DNA of 64,000 nucleotides. Source: Desulfosediminicola ganghwensis. GTDB lineage: Bacteria; Desulfobacterota; Desulfobulbia; Desulfobulbales; Desulfocapsaceae. A model generated the notes under the pieces. The model was given only the letters and a program-made list of their open reading frames with translations. It was not told the DNA's origin and did no database searches. The position numbers and the translations under genes were made by a program. Shown here in pieces: positions 35,921 to 46,414 of this stretch (positions within the stretch are counted from its first letter, which is position 1; each line of letters begins with the position of its first letter). The stretch spans positions 3,681,001 through 3,745,000 of the forward strand of contig NZ_CP050699.1 in the NCBI RefSeq assembly GCF_005116675.2. Direction: 5' to 3'.

Positions 35921-37342
35921 ATGCCGCCTTTACTAATCCAACAAGTCGAAGAGTTTTGCAGGGAAAATTTCAATTTTCAACCTGACGACAAGATTATTGT
36001 CGCTATTTCGGGCGGTATTGATTCCACCGCTCTACTTCACCTGCTTCATGAATCACGTTTTCAGCTTCGCCTCATGGCTGTCTATGTCGACCATGGTCTT
36101 CGCCCGCATGAAACAGATGCTGAAATAGAGTTCGTACAGCAATGTGCCGAGCACCTTGCCATCCCCTTCATCGCCAGGCGGGTAAATGTCGCAGCTCTCC
36201 AGAAAGAGCGTAAATGCTCACCGGAAGAAGCCGCCAGAATCGCCCGTTACAACGAACTTGAATTATTGCGACAGCAATACACTGCCGACTATATAGCCGT
36301 AGCCCACACTGCCGACGACCAGGCTGAGGAAATACTCATTCGTCTTATCCGCGGTACAGGCCTCAAGGGACTATCCGGCATGACTCCTGTAAACGGACAT
36401 ATTATTCGACCTCTGCTTGCCCGGACCAAGGGTTCACTGGCTGCCTATCTCAAAGAAACAAACTTTGGCTTTTGCCATGACTCATCCAATGATGAGCGAA
36501 CCTTTCTACGTAACAAGGTCCGACTGGATCTGCTGCCACTTCTTGAAAAAGATTTCAACCCCTCCATCCGCAATACCCTGTTACAGACTGCAGAGATCCT
36601 CCAACAGGATGAAGCCCTGTTGGCACAAATCAGTGATGCGCATTTTCAACAACTCGCTGTCTTGAATCGGGACGGGGCTGACAATCTGCAACATCTTGAT
36701 CTGAGCCTGTCACGGTCGAGAGCAGAGCACCCGGCTATCCTCAGGAGAATACTCGAATTAAGTTGCTGGAAGATCGGCAACAGGCCTACTTTTCGTACCA
36801 TTGCCCAACTTCAGGCCCTTATCGATAAAGGGGTTAACGGCTCACAGCTTCACCTGTCGCATGGACTTCGGGTACATCTTGTCGATGATGCCATCCGTTT
36901 TTTCTACCCTTCAGGAAAAAAGAGTTACAGGGGGAATGGCATGTCGACACCGGCAACCTTTGAGCATACGTTTGACGGCCCCTCTTGTCTGCATCTGCCC
37001 GAACTGGGCCTGGAAATATCGCTTGAGATACTCGACAGACAAAACTGCAATCTCAACCAACCCGCTACCCTGTTTGCCAATGCGGATGAGCTGACCTTTC
37101 CGCTAACTCTACGCTCAGCGCATCCCGGCGAAAGATTCCGCCCTCTCGGCAGTCCCGGTAAGAAAAAAGTTACCCGGATTCTCAGCGATATGAAAATCCG
37201 GGCAGAAAAACGTGCTAACTATCCTGTGCTGACCTGCGGTGATCACCTGATTGCCATTGTCGGAGCGAAACTCTCAGATGAATATAAGCTTACTCCCGCA
37301 ACTCAGAAGGTTTTGGCAATCAGCTACCACACAAAACCATGA
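35921..37342 (+). CDS. tilS: tRNA(Ile)-lysidine synthetase
   Basis: TilS modifies C34 of the tRNA-Ile that reads AUA, converting its decoding from AUG to AUA. The 473-residue protein has the N-terminal PP-loop ATPase domain (SGGIDST at 30-36, then VDHGLRPHETDAE and AHTADDQAEEILIRLIRGTG) and a C-terminal TilS domain (RSAHPGERFRPLG, KKVTRILSDMKIRAEKRANY). Length is normal. It converges with selB, and the two genes end on adjacent bases. Confidence 0.95.
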   Translation: MPPLLIQQVEEFCRENFNFQPDDKIIVAISGGIDSTALLHLLHESRFQLRLMAVYVDHGLRPHETDAEIEFVQQCAEHLAIPFIARRVNVAALQKERKCSPEEAARIARYNELELLRQQYTADYIAVAHTADDQAEEILIRLIRGTGLKGLSGMTPVNGHIIRPLLARTKGSLAAYLKETNFGFCHDSSNDERTFLRNKVRLDLLPLLEKDFNPSIRNTLLQTAEILQQDEALLAQISDAHFQQLAVLNRDGADNLQHLDLSLSRSRAEHPAILRRILELSCWKIGNRPTFRTIAQLQALIDKGVNGSQLHLSHGLRVHLVDDAIRFFYPSGKKSYRGNGMSTPATFEHTFDGPSCLHLPELGLEISLEILDRQNCNLNQPATLFANADELTFPLTLRSAHPGERFRPLGSPGKKKVTRILSDMKIRAEKRANYPVLTCGDHLIAIVGAKLSDEYKLTPATQKVLAISYHTKP

Positions 37343-39274
37343 TTACGCTTTTTTACGCAGAATACGCTTGTCGCCAACTCTGATGGTGAGCTTGATACGA
37401 TCAAGATATTCAAGAATCGGGATGGAGAACTTACGGGTCAAGCCGGTAAGATTTTTAAAGCCAGGGGCATCAATCTCGCCTTCTTTTTTCATAACTTCGG
37501 TGACTTGTGCCACCAACTTGTCAATCAACCCTTTATCATAATAGAGGGTCTCACTGATTTTAACCAGCTTCCCTTCCCGCAGCAGTACATCGAGTACCTG
37601 CTTGACCATCTTTTCTGAATACTCAGAGAATTTCTCCATGGTGTCGCGCACCGTGGGAGTTGAAAGACCACTGGTCACATACCAGGCGAGCAACTCTTGC
37701 TGAAGCTCTTCCTCATCCGCCTTCAGTGCTACTTCGTGCCCGGCCAGATGCAGCATAGACTCTTCCTGTACCACTTCGTTTTTACGAAGCAGTTCATTCA
37801 AACAGTACGTAAACACCTTCTGGTCAATTGATTTACCTAGTGACAGACGCAACTCTTCCCGCACCAAGCCGACCTGCAAGGGGTGGGAAGCGTGATATTT
37901 TTTGAGTGACTCCAGGATTTCGAGTTTGGTTTTCTCCGCAATCTCCACATCCACATATCTCTGACTGGCCGAGTCGACCACCACCATTTTTTTAGTGGAG
38001 ATCGGATCATTCAGGGCTTTTTTCAAGTGCTTGCCAAAAAGCCCCAAACGGATTGCCAGATCATCAAAAGTAAGTCCGTGCGCGCCACTCTCTTTCAAAA
38101 ACATCAGGGTACGATCTTCAAGGCTCCCTTCCATCAGGATCTGAAACACTTCCTGATTGTAGGTTCGATCCGACTCTGTGAGACGTTTTCTTTTCCGCGG
38201 CGAGACATTACCGATTATCTCACCACCACCAATTGTTGCCACAGGTGAGTAGCTTCTCACTACGAAGTGATCACCACTCCACACAGCAATAGGTTTTTCC
38301 AGCAGAATCTGCACCCCAACCTCCTGGCCCGGCTCTAACTCATCACGATCAAGCAACGAAATACGACCTAAAATCTCGGCAGTCCCAAGGTGTATGCGAA
38401 CCCTGCTACGATGCTTCAACGCTTTTTCATTAGATCCAAGATACAGAAATCTGCAATCGAGCATGTAGTTTTCCTGCAAGGAGCCTGGCGTGGCGATCAC
38501 CATACCGCGCTCCACCGTGGCCGTATCGACACCCTGCAGATTAATGGCGGTCCGGTGACCGGCCTCGACGGTTTCCACCGCCGCTGAATGCACCTGGATA
38601 CCACGCACCTTCGCGACCTGATCTGTCGGATAAATGCGCAGATCTTCACCTACACTCACCCGGCCGGAGATGGATGTACCGGTGACTACGGCACCAAACC
38701 CTTTCATGGCAAAAATTCTATCCACCGGCAAACGAAACGGACCGAAGACTTCTTTGAACTGGTGCTGACGAACAAACTCATCCAGGGTGTTCAGTACAAT
38801 GTCTATGCCTTCCCCGGTTATAGAGGAAACGGGTATAATTGGGGCTTCCTCTAAAAAGGAGTCCTCGCAGAACTCCCTGATCTCCTCTTCAACCATTTCC
38901 AGCCAGTCTTCATCCACCATATCCTTCTTGGTGAGGATGATCATGCCCTGCTTTACACCGAGAAGACGGCAAATTTCGAAATGCTCAACGGTTTGCGGCA
39001 TGATGCCTTCATCCGCAGCAATAATGAATGCTACAAGGTCCATACCGGTCGCCCCGGCGACCATATTTTTCACAAATTTCTCATGCCCCGGAACGTCAAC
39101 AATACCAAGCCTGTGACCGCATGGCAGATCGAGGTGAGCAAAACCAAGCTCAATTGTGATTCCTCTTTTCTTCTCCTCTTTAAGACGATCTGTCTCAATT
39201 CCAGTCAGGGCACGAATAAGGCTGGTTTTGCCATGATCGACATGGCCGGCTGTTCCAAGTACAATTTCACGCAT
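37343..39274 (-). CDS. selB: Selenocysteine-specific translation elongation factor
   Basis: SelB brings selenocysteinyl-tRNA to UGA codons that carry a SECIS hairpin. The 643-residue protein has an EF-Tu-like G domain ([19 protein letters not shown], switch ERD-like [36 protein letters not shown]), two beta-barrel domains and C-terminal winged helices (about 380-643) that bind SECIS. Its presence shows that the organism uses selenocysteine. Neither selA, selD nor tRNA-Sec is visible in the window. It follows an MBL hydrolase gene by 37 bases. Confidence 0.95.
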   Translation of the reverse strand: MREIVLGTAGHVDHGKTSLIRALTGIETDRLKEEKKRGITIELGFAHLDLPCGHRLGIVDVPGHEKFVKNMVAGATGMDLVAFIIAADEGIMPQTVEHFEICRLLGVKQGMIILTKKDMVDEDWLEMVEEEIREFCEDSFLEEAPIIPVSSITGEGIDIVLNTLDEFVRQHQFKEVFGPFRLPVDRIFAMKGFGAVVTGTSISGRVSVGEDLRIYPTDQVAKVRGIQVHSAAVETVEAGHRTAINLQGVDTATVERGMVIATPGSLQENYMLDCRFLYLGSNEKALKHRSRVRIHLGTAEILGRISLLDRDELEPGQEVGVQILLEKPIAVWSGDHFVVRSYSPVATIGGGEIIGNVSPRKRKRLTESDRTYNQEVFQILMEGSLEDRTLMFLKESGAHGLTFDDLAIRLGLFGKHLKKALNDPISTKKMVVVDSASQRYVDVEIAEKTKLEILESLKKYHASHPLQVGLVREELRLSLGKSIDQKVFTYCLNELLRKNEVVQEESMLHLAGHEVALKADEEELQQELLAWYVTSGLSTPTVRDTMEKFSEYSEKMVKQVLDVLLREGKLVKISETLYYDKGLIDKLVAQVTEVMKKEGEIDAPGFKNLTGLTRKFSIPILEYLDRIKLTIRVGDKRILRKKA

Positions 39275-39311
39275 GGGGCAGTATCAGGGGCTTTTATTGT
39301 TATTTTACGGG

Positions 39312-39947
39312 TTAAAGAAATGGGTTTCCGTTTTTTTCCTGGCCAATAGTGGATTGACTGCCACCATAGCCATGTCCCGGCCACACAACAGTGTCTTCAG
39401 GCAGTACCAGTAACCGCTTGCGAATGGATTCGATAAGTTCCTTATGAGAACCGCCAGGGAAGTCTGTTCTGCCAAGTCCCCCGACAAACAAGGTGTCACC
39501 AGTAATAAGATTATCACCGTTCAGTAAACACATTCCACCTGGTGTATGCCCGGGCGTGTGAATGACCTGCATCTCCTCATCACCGATGGTAATCATATCT
39601 CCGTCTTCAACTTCAACATCAGCAGGAGGCGAGGCTTCGAGCCCTAACATAGAGAAATAACCTGCCACTTCGGCTTTACCGAAAAACTCCGAATCCGCTT
39701 TGTGCATCACAATTTCAGCACCTGTTGCTTCTTTCAGGGCTCTGTTGCCACAAACATGATCGGGGTGGCCATGGGTAGCAATAATATATTGCAGAGACAA
39801 CCCAGTCGCTTTGAGCTCGGCAAGAATCTGATCAACATCACCACCCGGGTCTATGACTGCAGCTTTTTTCGTTGCCGGGCAAGCAGCGATATAACAGCAT
39901 ACCCCCATCGAACCAACAATAATTTGCTGTATTTGAAGCACGCTCAC
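39312..39947 (-). CDS. Metallo-beta-lactamase-fold hydrolase (glyoxalase II-like)
   Basis: The 211-residue protein has the metal-binding signature THGHPDHVCGN, a second His in HTPGHTPGGMCLL, the bridging Asp in ITGDTLFVGGLGRTDFPGG and the final His in VWPGHGYGGSQSTIG. This is the small thioesterase-type (YcbL/GloB-like) subgroup. The substrate is probably a thioester such as a glutathione or low-molecular-weight-thiol adduct, but sequence does not settle it. It sits between an Mrp ATPase gene and selB on the minus strand. Confidence 0.85.
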   Translation of the reverse strand: MSVLQIQQIIVGSMGVCCYIAACPATKKAAVIDPGGDVDQILAELKATGLSLQYIIATHGHPDHVCGNRALKEATGAEIVMHKADSEFFGKAEVAGYFSMLGLEASPPADVEVEDGDMITIGDEEMQVIHTPGHTPGGMCLLNGDNLITGDTLFVGGLGRTDFPGGSHKELIESIRKRLLVLPEDTVVWPGHGYGGSQSTIGQEKNGNPFL

Positions 39948-40025
39948 TAACCTCTTAATAGTAATTTATAGCTTCGGGGGTATTATGACCACACTGCTCA
40001 TAACAACCCCGTTTCAATACTGACC

Positions 40026-40964
40026 TCAGGAACCGCAGTCGCAACCGCAACCAGCCATAGGTAAAATGACAGGTGCTGCCACCGGTGGTAAACGTAGCTC
40101 AACGGCATCAACAACCTTGCCGAATGCGACAATCGCAGGGCTATCACCTTCAGAAGAGAGGTATGGTGTACCATCATCACCTGCCATAACCACTTTGGGA
40201 TCCATTGGGACCCTGCCAAGAAATGGCAGCTCAAATTCGCGGGCAATTTCCTCGCCACCACCTGATTTGAAAATATCCACGGTCTCATTACAGTGCGGAC
40301 AGACAAAACCGGACATATTTTCCACCACACCGGCAACATCAAGATTTACCACTTTACAGAAATTAATAGATTTACGAACATCTGCAAGAGCTACTTTCTG
40401 AGGGGTGGTTACAACCACAGCTTTCAGATTTGGAATAGTCTGGGCAACTGAAAGTGGCTCATCGCCGGTTCCTGGAGGTGCATCAATAACAAGATAGTCC
40501 AGCTCACCCCAATCCATATCAGAGATAAATTGTCTGATCGCCTGGATTTTGATGGGACCCCGCCAGATGATTGCCTCATCTCTGTCCTTCATCATGTACT
40601 CTAATGAAACCACCTTGAGGTTGTCGTTATAATTGAGCGGTGGCACCAGATCGTTCTTTGATTTCGGAGGTTGAAGGTTTCCTTTGAGATCGAGCATCCG
40701 CACCACATCCGGACCGTGCAGATCCACATCCATCAAGCCAACCTTGTGACCTCGGTTCGCTAAAGCCAGGGCAAGGTTGACCGAAACGGTGGATTTACCC
40801 ACCCCGCCCTTACCACTCATAACCAGTATCTTATTCTTGATCTTACCAAGTGATGTGGTGATGGCATTCTCCTGCTGGGCCATTGCCGCCTGCTGTGATT
40901 CTTTACTACTGCCACAACCTGCGGTGCTGCTGGAACAGGAACTACTTCCACATGAATCTGACAT
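40026..40964 (-). CDS. Mrp/NBP35-family iron-sulfur carrier ATPase
   Basis: This 312-residue P-loop protein of the Mrp/ApbC class binds and transfers Fe-S clusters to apoproteins. It has the deviant Walker A MSGKGGVGKST, LMDVDLHGPDV, DYLVIDAPPGTGDEPLS and the paired CPHC cluster-binding motif. The N-terminus is Cys/Ser-rich (MSDSCGSSSCSSSTAGCGSS) and the C-terminus ends in another Cys cluster (AGCGCDCGS), as often seen in sulfate reducers. Such organisms have many Fe-S enzymes to supply. Confidence 0.9.
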   Translation of the reverse strand: MSDSCGSSSCSSSTAGCGSSKESQQAAMAQQENAITTSLGKIKNKILVMSGKGGVGKSTVSVNLALALANRGHKVGLMDVDLHGPDVVRMLDLKGNLQPPKSKNDLVPPLNYNDNLKVVSLEYMMKDRDEAIIWRGPIKIQAIRQFISDMDWGELDYLVIDAPPGTGDEPLSVAQTIPNLKAVVVTTPQKVALADVRKSINFCKVVNLDVAGVVENMSGFVCPHCNETVDIFKSGGGEEIAREFELPFLGRVPMDPKVVMAGDDGTPYLSSEGDSPAIVAFGKVVDAVELRLPPVAAPVILPMAGCGCDCGS

Positions 40965-41382
40965 TATACGACCTCCAGGTATTCCAGGCCAACGTGAACA
41001 TGCTTAAAAATACTCTATGCTGTTCTGGTGGGTTCTACATGGAAATCACGTTGTAGCCCCTCTTGCAAAACAACCGGAATAGCTCAATGTTCAAACAGGT
41101 CTGGAGAAATAAATGATATGTGTTTCAGGGCCATAGCCCATGTTCTACAGGGCCGGTTTGCACGGCCCACTCTACAGTAATGCTGTTGTCCGGAAATGCA
41201 AATGAAATCCTCCTGATCCGGGATCTATTTTTCGACACTCCTAACATTTCTCAATCAAGCCCGGGACCTTTTCTGCGCTTTTTGTTGCGCAATTCTGGCT
41301 GAGTCCGTATTATGAGAGATTGACTTTAACCTAAATAACCTTGAAATTTTTCCTTTATTTCAAAAATCTGGCAGGAATAGCT
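40965..41382. other. Divergent intergenic region between mrp and ftsY
   Basis: This 418-base region separates divergent genes and must contain both promoters. I do not see a gene, a strong promoter match or a structured RNA that I can name. A TTG at 41341 could extend ftsY by 14 codons but has no ribosome site. Confidence 0.45.
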
Positions 41383-42801
41383 ATGCTAAGCTGGTTTAAA
41401 AAGAAATTCACTAAACAAGAAGCTAAAAAACCAAGTGAGGATCAGAAAATCCCGGTCGCGCCACGCGAAATGGGAGAAACTACTCCTCAATTGGACGAAG
41501 ATACCATAACCCAGGTTGAAGAATCAGTCTCTACTGCCGAACACGTAGAGGTAGAGGAACCTATCGATAGTTCTGCTGATTCCGATACAGATCTCGTTGA
41601 ACGCAAAATCACATCGCAAGATGAGCTGGAGACATCAGACAACCAGACTATTGAACTTAAAGATTCTATTGAACAGCCTACAGAGCCTGAAAGCAGCGAA
41701 ATCGCAGCTTCAGAAACTCCTGCAGAAGCTGAGATTGTGGACCAACCTGATGAGCTCCCAGTTAGCACAGAACAGGCTCAGGAAATTGAGCGTGATCTGC
41801 CAGAGCCCGAGACTGAGGTCAAATCACCGCTTGAAGTACTCGGAGAACCTGCAACCAAGCCAAAAGAGAAAGGCTTCTTCTCAAAACTTTCTGATCGTCT
41901 CACCAGGACCCGCGAGAACTTCACCTATCAACTTGATTCCCTCTTTCTTGGCAAGAAGCTGATCGATGCTGATCTTCTCGATGACCTCGAGGAACTACTC
42001 ATCACCGCAGACCTTGGTGTTTCAACTACCCAGGAGATTCTTGATTATGCCAGAAAAAAGGTAAAAAGAGACGCTCTCTCGGACCCTGCAGCCCTTAAAG
42101 ATATCATCAAAGAGAAATTAAAGTCATTTATCGTCGATTATCAATCTGATGCCGCACTGGTTATGCCGGACAAGGGGCCTTTTGTCATTATGGTAGTTGG
42201 GGTCAACGGTGTAGGCAAAACCACCACCATTGGTAAAATCGCTCACAAATTCAAGCAATCCAAGCAGTCAGTACTGCTCGTCGCAGCCGATACCTTCCGT
42301 GCTGCAGCCAGCTCTCAGTTAAAAATATGGGGAGAGCGGAACAACGTACCTGTTATCGCCCAGCACGAAGGTGCGGATCCTTCATCTGTAGTATATGACG
42401 GTATCGCTCACGCAACAGCCAAGGGATATGACGTTGTTCTGGTTGATACCGCCGGCAGATTGCATACCCAGACTAACCTGATGGAAGAGCTTAAGAAAAT
42501 CAAAAGGGTCATGGCTAAGCAGCTCAAAGGTGCGCCACACGAAGTTATGCTGGTAGTTGATGCCACCACCGGCCAGAACGGTATCTCCCAGGCAAAGCTT
42601 TTCGACGCCGCAGTAGATCTGACAGGGATAACACTGACTAAACTGGACGGTACCGCTAAAGGCGGTATTGTGGCTAATATCTGTAAAGAACTAAAAACTC
42701 CTATCCGTTTTATCGGTGTTGGCGAACAACTTGAGGATCTCAGGGATTTTGATCCTGATGAATTCATCGAGGCCCTCTTCGCCGGCAAGGAAGTTTCATA
42801 A
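41383..42801 (+). CDS. ftsY: Signal recognition particle receptor FtsY
   Basis: FtsY docks ribosome-SRP complexes at the inner membrane for co-translational insertion. The 472-residue protein begins with an amphipathic basic segment (MLSWFKKKFTKQEAKK), followed by a long acidic, Glu-rich A domain (to about 170) and the NG GTPase domain. GTPase motifs are GVNGVGKTTTIGKIAHK, DTFRAAASSQL, DTAGRLHTQTNLM and TKLDGTAKGGIV. The ATG at 41383 is preferred, since GCAGGAATAG lies just upstream. It is followed 18 bases later by a J-domain gene. Confidence 0.95.
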   Translation: MLSWFKKKFTKQEAKKPSEDQKIPVAPREMGETTPQLDEDTITQVEESVSTAEHVEVEEPIDSSADSDTDLVERKITSQDELETSDNQTIELKDSIEQPTEPESSEIAASETPAEAEIVDQPDELPVSTEQAQEIERDLPEPETEVKSPLEVLGEPATKPKEKGFFSKLSDRLTRTRENFTYQLDSLFLGKKLIDADLLDDLEELLITADLGVSTTQEILDYARKKVKRDALSDPAALKDIIKEKLKSFIVDYQSDAALVMPDKGPFVIMVVGVNGVGKTTTIGKIAHKFKQSKQSVLLVAADTFRAAASSQLKIWGERNNVPVIAQHEGADPSSVVYDGIAHATAKGYDVVLVDTAGRLHTQTNLMEELKKIKRVMAKQLKGAPHEVMLVVDATTGQNGISQAKLFDAAVDLTGITLTKLDGTAKGGIVANICKELKTPIRFIGVGEQLEDLRDFDPDEFIEALFAGKEVS

Positions 42802-42819
42802 AGCTAAGGAAAACCAACA

Positions 42820-43647
42820 ATGCAATATCAACGTCGGCAGCAACCTGGATGCGGTGGCTGCCTGCTCATTATACTGCTCATAGTCTTCGTCACAGGGGGG
42901 GCTCCTGCACTCATCAACTTTATGGGCGCCCTGTTTTTCTCAGGCATAGCTGGTGTCTTAATTTTTCTCGCTCTTTTCTGGGGCTTTTCATTCTGGGTAA
43001 AAAGAAAGGTTGCCACCTACGAGCAATCCCAGACCGAGAGCCATAACCGCTTCGTCTGGCTGCTTGTTCACATTCTGGTACACATCGCCCGCATAGACGG
43101 CCAGATTACTCGCGATGAAGTTCAGACCATTCAAAGATTCTTCCAGCATAATCTGCGCTATAACCAGACGAAGATGCTCTGGCTGAAAGAGCTAATTAAA
43201 CAGGCGACAGCCTCTGAAGTCTCTCTGCAGACACTGTTGCAGGAATTTAAGAGCAACTTCGCCTATGAGCCCCGGCTTATACTGCTGGAGCTTGTCTATC
43301 AAGTGCTCTACACCAAATCCACTGTACCTGAGAGTGAACTCAAAATCGCCCGGGACATTGCAGCATTTCTTGATATTTCAGTATATGACCAGCGTACCAT
43401 AGAGGCTAAATATAAGTATCGAAGCCACCAGCAAACTGCCAGAACCATAGACAGAGCTGCCCAATACTATGCCGTTCTGGGTCTTGAACCTGAGGCATCT
43501 GAGGATGAAATCAAAAAAGCCTACAGAAAACTCAGTATGAAATATCACCCTGATAAGGTTCGCCACCTTGGTGATGAATTCAGAAATGTTGCGGAAGAGA
43601 AAATGAAAGAGATCAATGCCGCCTATGATTTCTTTAAAAAGCAGTAA
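42820..43647 (+). CDS. Membrane-anchored TerB/J-domain co-chaperone (DjlA-like)
   Basis: The 275-residue protein has two N-terminal hydrophobic segments (about 15-35 and 38-58), a TerB-like helical domain (about 75-195, [20 protein letters not shown]) and a C-terminal J domain (about 208-275). The essential HPD tripeptide is in [15 protein letters not shown]. The order TerB then J matches DjlA, a membrane co-chaperone for DnaK. A Gly/Cys-rich start ([10 protein letters not shown]) is unusual. It is probably co-transcribed with ftsY. Confidence 0.8.
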   Translation: MQYQRRQQPGCGGCLLIILLIVFVTGGAPALINFMGALFFSGIAGVLIFLALFWGFSFWVKRKVATYEQSQTESHNRFVWLLVHILVHIARIDGQITRDEVQTIQRFFQHNLRYNQTKMLWLKELIKQATASEVSLQTLLQEFKSNFAYEPRLILLELVYQVLYTKSTVPESELKIARDIAAFLDISVYDQRTIEAKYKYRSHQQTARTIDRAAQYYAVLGLEPEASEDEIKKAYRKLSMKYHPDKVRHLGDEFRNVAEEKMKEINAAYDFFKKQ

Positions 43648-43696
43648 AGTAGTCACAGGCAAACGTAGCACCCCGAGATAAAACGATTTGAAAATC

Positions 43697-43731
43697 CCGG
43701 TACTTCCCTTACAGGTGCTACCGGTTTTTTT
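43697..43731 (+). terminator. Terminator after the J-domain gene, with a competing stem
   Basis: A 6-bp stem (CCGGTA with TACCGG) is followed by T7, a usable terminator. The downstream arm can instead pair further upstream: GTAGCACC (43665-43672) is complementary to GGTGCTAC (43714-43721), which would break the terminator. It precedes the aminotransferase gene by 28 bases. Confidence 0.65.
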
Positions 43732-43758
43732 AGAATTTCACTGTAAGGAGAATACGAA

Positions 43759-44946
43759 ATGTCCATTTCTTTGAAAATGAAGGGATTTGCCGAAAAATCC
43801 TCGTGGATCAGAAAGATGTTTGAAGAAGGCGCACGACTCAAAGCTGAATTCGGTGCTGAAAACGTTTTCGATTTCAGTTTGGGAAATCCTGATGCTCCAC
43901 CACCCGCAGAGTTTTACGACGTTATTCAGCGAAGAGCAGCGGACACCAGCCCCGGCGTTCACTCTTATATGCCCAACAACGGCTATCCCTTTGTACGGGA
44001 AGCTATCGCTGCCAAGATGAGTAAAGAGCAGCAGGTCACCATTGACCCTGCCGATATGCTTATGACCTGTGGTGCCGCTGGTGGCTTGAACGTGGTTATA
44101 AAGGCTCTGCTGAACCCCGGCGAAGAGGTGATCATCCTGGCACCATTTTTTGTCGAATACCATTTCTATGTCGACAACCATGGTGGGGTTACCAAAATCG
44201 TAGAAACCGATGAGGAATTCAACCTCGACCTGAAGGCGATCGAAGAAGCTATTACCGAAAAGACCAAAGCGATTATCATCAACTCGCCAAATAATCCCAC
44301 CGGCCAGGTTTATTCACAGGAAGCACTTAAAGAACTGGGTCTGCTGCTGGATCAAGCCGGCAAAAAATTCGGCACCACCATTTATATGCTTTCTGATGAG
44401 CCATATCGCAAAATCATTTTCGATGGTTTCAGCGTACCTTCCATTTTTGCCGCCTACCGCAACAGCATAATCGTTTCCAGCTACTCTAAAGACCTGTCAC
44501 TGCCGGGTGAACGAATCGGCTACCTCGCTGTCCACCCTGAGGCAGAAGAAAAAGCATTGCTGGTAGGTGCCCTGAACCTTGCGAATAGAATCCTCGGCTT
44601 CGTCAACGCCCCGGCCCTGATGCAACGGGTTGTAGCTGAACTCCAGGAGGCGTCAGTCGATAACTCCATCTACTCAAGAAGACGCGACTTGTTCTGCAAG
44701 ATACTCGATGATGCCGGCTTCGAGTACCTCCCGCCAAAAGGCGCCTTCTATATATTCCCCAAGACTCCGATTGAGGACGACGCAAAATTTTGTGCGATCC
44801 TGCAGGAGGAGAAGATTCTGGCAGTTCCTGGAAGAGGTTTCGGTAAACCAGGCTTTATGCGTCTCGCATTCTGCGTTCCGGATGAGGTGATTGCCAATTC
44901 AGCCGAAGCATTCAAGCGAGCCATGGCTAAAGCTCAATCTCTGTAA
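43759..44946 (+). CDS. Fold-type I PLP-dependent aminotransferase
   Basis: The 395-residue protein belongs to the aspartate aminotransferase class I/II family. It has FSLGNPDAPPPAEFYD at the substrate entry, SYMPNNGYPFVREAIA, INSPNNPTGQVYS, the PLP-ring Asp/Tyr region LSDEPYRKI, the Schiff-base Lys in SSYSKDLSLPGERIGY and the carboxylate-binding Arg in GFMRLAFC. The amino donor and product cannot be told from sequence. The start has AAGGAG eight bases upstream. Confidence 0.88.
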   Translation: MSISLKMKGFAEKSSWIRKMFEEGARLKAEFGAENVFDFSLGNPDAPPPAEFYDVIQRRAADTSPGVHSYMPNNGYPFVREAIAAKMSKEQQVTIDPADMLMTCGAAGGLNVVIKALLNPGEEVIILAPFFVEYHFYVDNHGGVTKIVETDEEFNLDLKAIEEAITEKTKAIIINSPNNPTGQVYSQEALKELGLLLDQAGKKFGTTIYMLSDEPYRKIIFDGFSVPSIFAAYRNSIIVSSYSKDLSLPGERIGYLAVHPEAEEKALLVGALNLANRILGFVNAPALMQRVVAELQEASVDNSIYSRRRDLFCKILDDAGFEYLPPKGAFYIFPKTPIEDDAKFCAILQEEKILAVPGRGFGKPGFMRLAFCVPDEVIANSAEAFKRAMAKAQSL

Positions 44947-44977
44947 TTCGTAAATAGAGTTACCTGAAAAAAAAGAG

Positions 44978-45013
44978 AACACCCCAATGGCTGATGCCAT
45001 TGGGGTGTTTTGG
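44978..45013. terminator. Strong terminator between convergent aminotransferase and patatin genes
   Basis: A 13-bp perfect stem (AACACCCCAATGG with CCATTGGGGTGTT) closes a 6-base loop. A purine-rich A tract precedes it and TTTT follows, so it can serve both strands. Confidence 0.92.
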
Positions 45014-45038
45014 GTAACAGACATAATCCTTGCAGTTT

Positions 45039-46406
45039 TCACTGAATATCGTCTAAAAACCGCAGATACTCCCTATTCGCCAGCAACAACTCTCTGCCGG
45101 CCTCAATTGCTCCATCAACCTGTTTACCCGTTAAAGAAAAGGTAGTCGGTATCTGATTGAGAAAAAAGCGCTGCTCCTCATCCGTAACCTGATTAAAATC
45201 CAGCTCGACAAAGTAGTGTTCCACCTCCCGAGTCTCGTCCGAAAGCTCTTGCGCCCAATCCTGCAGCGCAGTGTTCAACAAATCCATAGTTGCTGCATTA
45301 TAGCGGTGTAACTGAATATCTGTAACAGCACCCATAAATTGCTCAACTCCAGGAGGACTTTTGCTCTGTTCTAATTCGTACTGGGGTCTGGTAGAGGCAT
45401 TGACCGATATAACAAGAAGTTTTGAGGCAACTGGAGCCCCTCTTATTTCGCCGAACAACTCGCGGATTCCTCCGGCAGCATCGACGGTTTCATACAGCGC
45501 CAGCAGACCAAGGTTATCAGTTATTCCACCATCCACCAAATGTATGTAGGGACGTTGCTTTTTATCAGCATAGCTTGACAGGCCGTCAAGTAAATGCCTG
45601 GTCTGATGACTCTGCCCTGTGTGATCAGCAACTGCCTGGATGAAGGGTGATGGTGGCGGACAATCCTGATAATTTTTCAGAACTACCGGATTAAAAAGTA
45701 CAGGAACCGCACTTGAAGCAGTTACGGCTCTGGCAACCGGATAGGAACTGATATCAGAGCAAAGCAGCGAAAAATAGTTTTGGGTGAACGCAAAACGAAT
45801 GCCAGCGCCGAGGTCCGAGGCATTTATGATGATAAAGGGGCCGTCAGCACGATTTAAATCCGCAAAGGTCGCTCCATCAAAAAGCACCTTTTCGTAATAA
45901 CTAATCGCTGTCTCAGTACGACCATGCTCGGAGAACCAGCTCCTTGGACTTAAAATCCTTGATAGGAGTTCGGAAGCAACATCTCTGCGTAAAAATCGTT
46001 TCTCGTAATCGGAAAAAACCCGATCCCCATGGAGACCGAAGTAGGCCGCGGTAAAGCTGCCGCCTGAAACAGATGTTATCACATCCACCTCATCCAGTAA
46101 GCGGCCTGCCCTGCCCTCTATCATCAGGTCAGTGTCACGTAATGCCTCCAGGACACCATAGGACATTGCTGCAGCACGGCTGCCACCTCCTGAAAAAGCC
46201 AGAATGACAGCGAAATCATCCTGCGTCGAATTATTCCCTATCCGTCCAAAACCATACGACTCTTTCTCCCCGTATGTCGGCAACCCGGCAATATTACTTA
46301 TTTTACCTTGAGTTGCGCATCCGGAGAGAAACAATAGAACAACCAGCAGCCAATAGTGCATGAGCTGATACCTGTTGAGTCCATTGATGGCAAGGTTCGA
46401 TATCAC
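45039..46406 (-). CDS. Patatin-like phospholipase, probable lipoprotein
   Basis: The protein has a hydrophobic signal ending in the lipobox LSGC (Cys at about residue 30), then a patatin domain. The oxyanion loop is SGGGSRAAAMSYGVLEAL, the nucleophile Ser is in VSGGSFTAAYFG (GxSxG-like SVSGG) and the catalytic Asp is in LVDGGITDNLGL. It would hydrolyse acyl esters of lipids at the inner or outer membrane. The GTG at 46406 and the ATG at 46361 (which starts exactly at the signal peptide) are both possible. It lies 8 bases after der. Confidence 0.88.
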   Translation of the reverse strand: MISNLAINGLNRYQLMHYWLLVVLLFLSGCATQGKISNIAGLPTYGEKESYGFGRIGNNSTQDDFAVILAFSGGGSRAAAMSYGVLEALRDTDLMIEGRAGRLLDEVDVITSVSGGSFTAAYFGLHGDRVFSDYEKRFLRRDVASELLSRILSPRSWFSEHGRTETAISYYEKVLFDGATFADLNRADGPFIIINASDLGAGIRFAFTQNYFSLLCSDISSYPVARAVTASSAVPVLFNPVVLKNYQDCPPPSPFIQAVADHTGQSHQTRHLLDGLSSYADKKQRPYIHLVDGGITDNLGLLALYETVDAAGGIRELFGEIRGAPVASKLLVISVNASTRPQYELEQSKSPPGVEQFMGAVTDIQLHRYNAATMDLLNTALQDWAQELSDETREVEHYFVELDFNQVTDEEQRFFLNQIPTTFSLTGKQVDGAIEAGRELLLANREYLRFLDDIQ

Positions 46407-46414
46407 AAAAGTGA

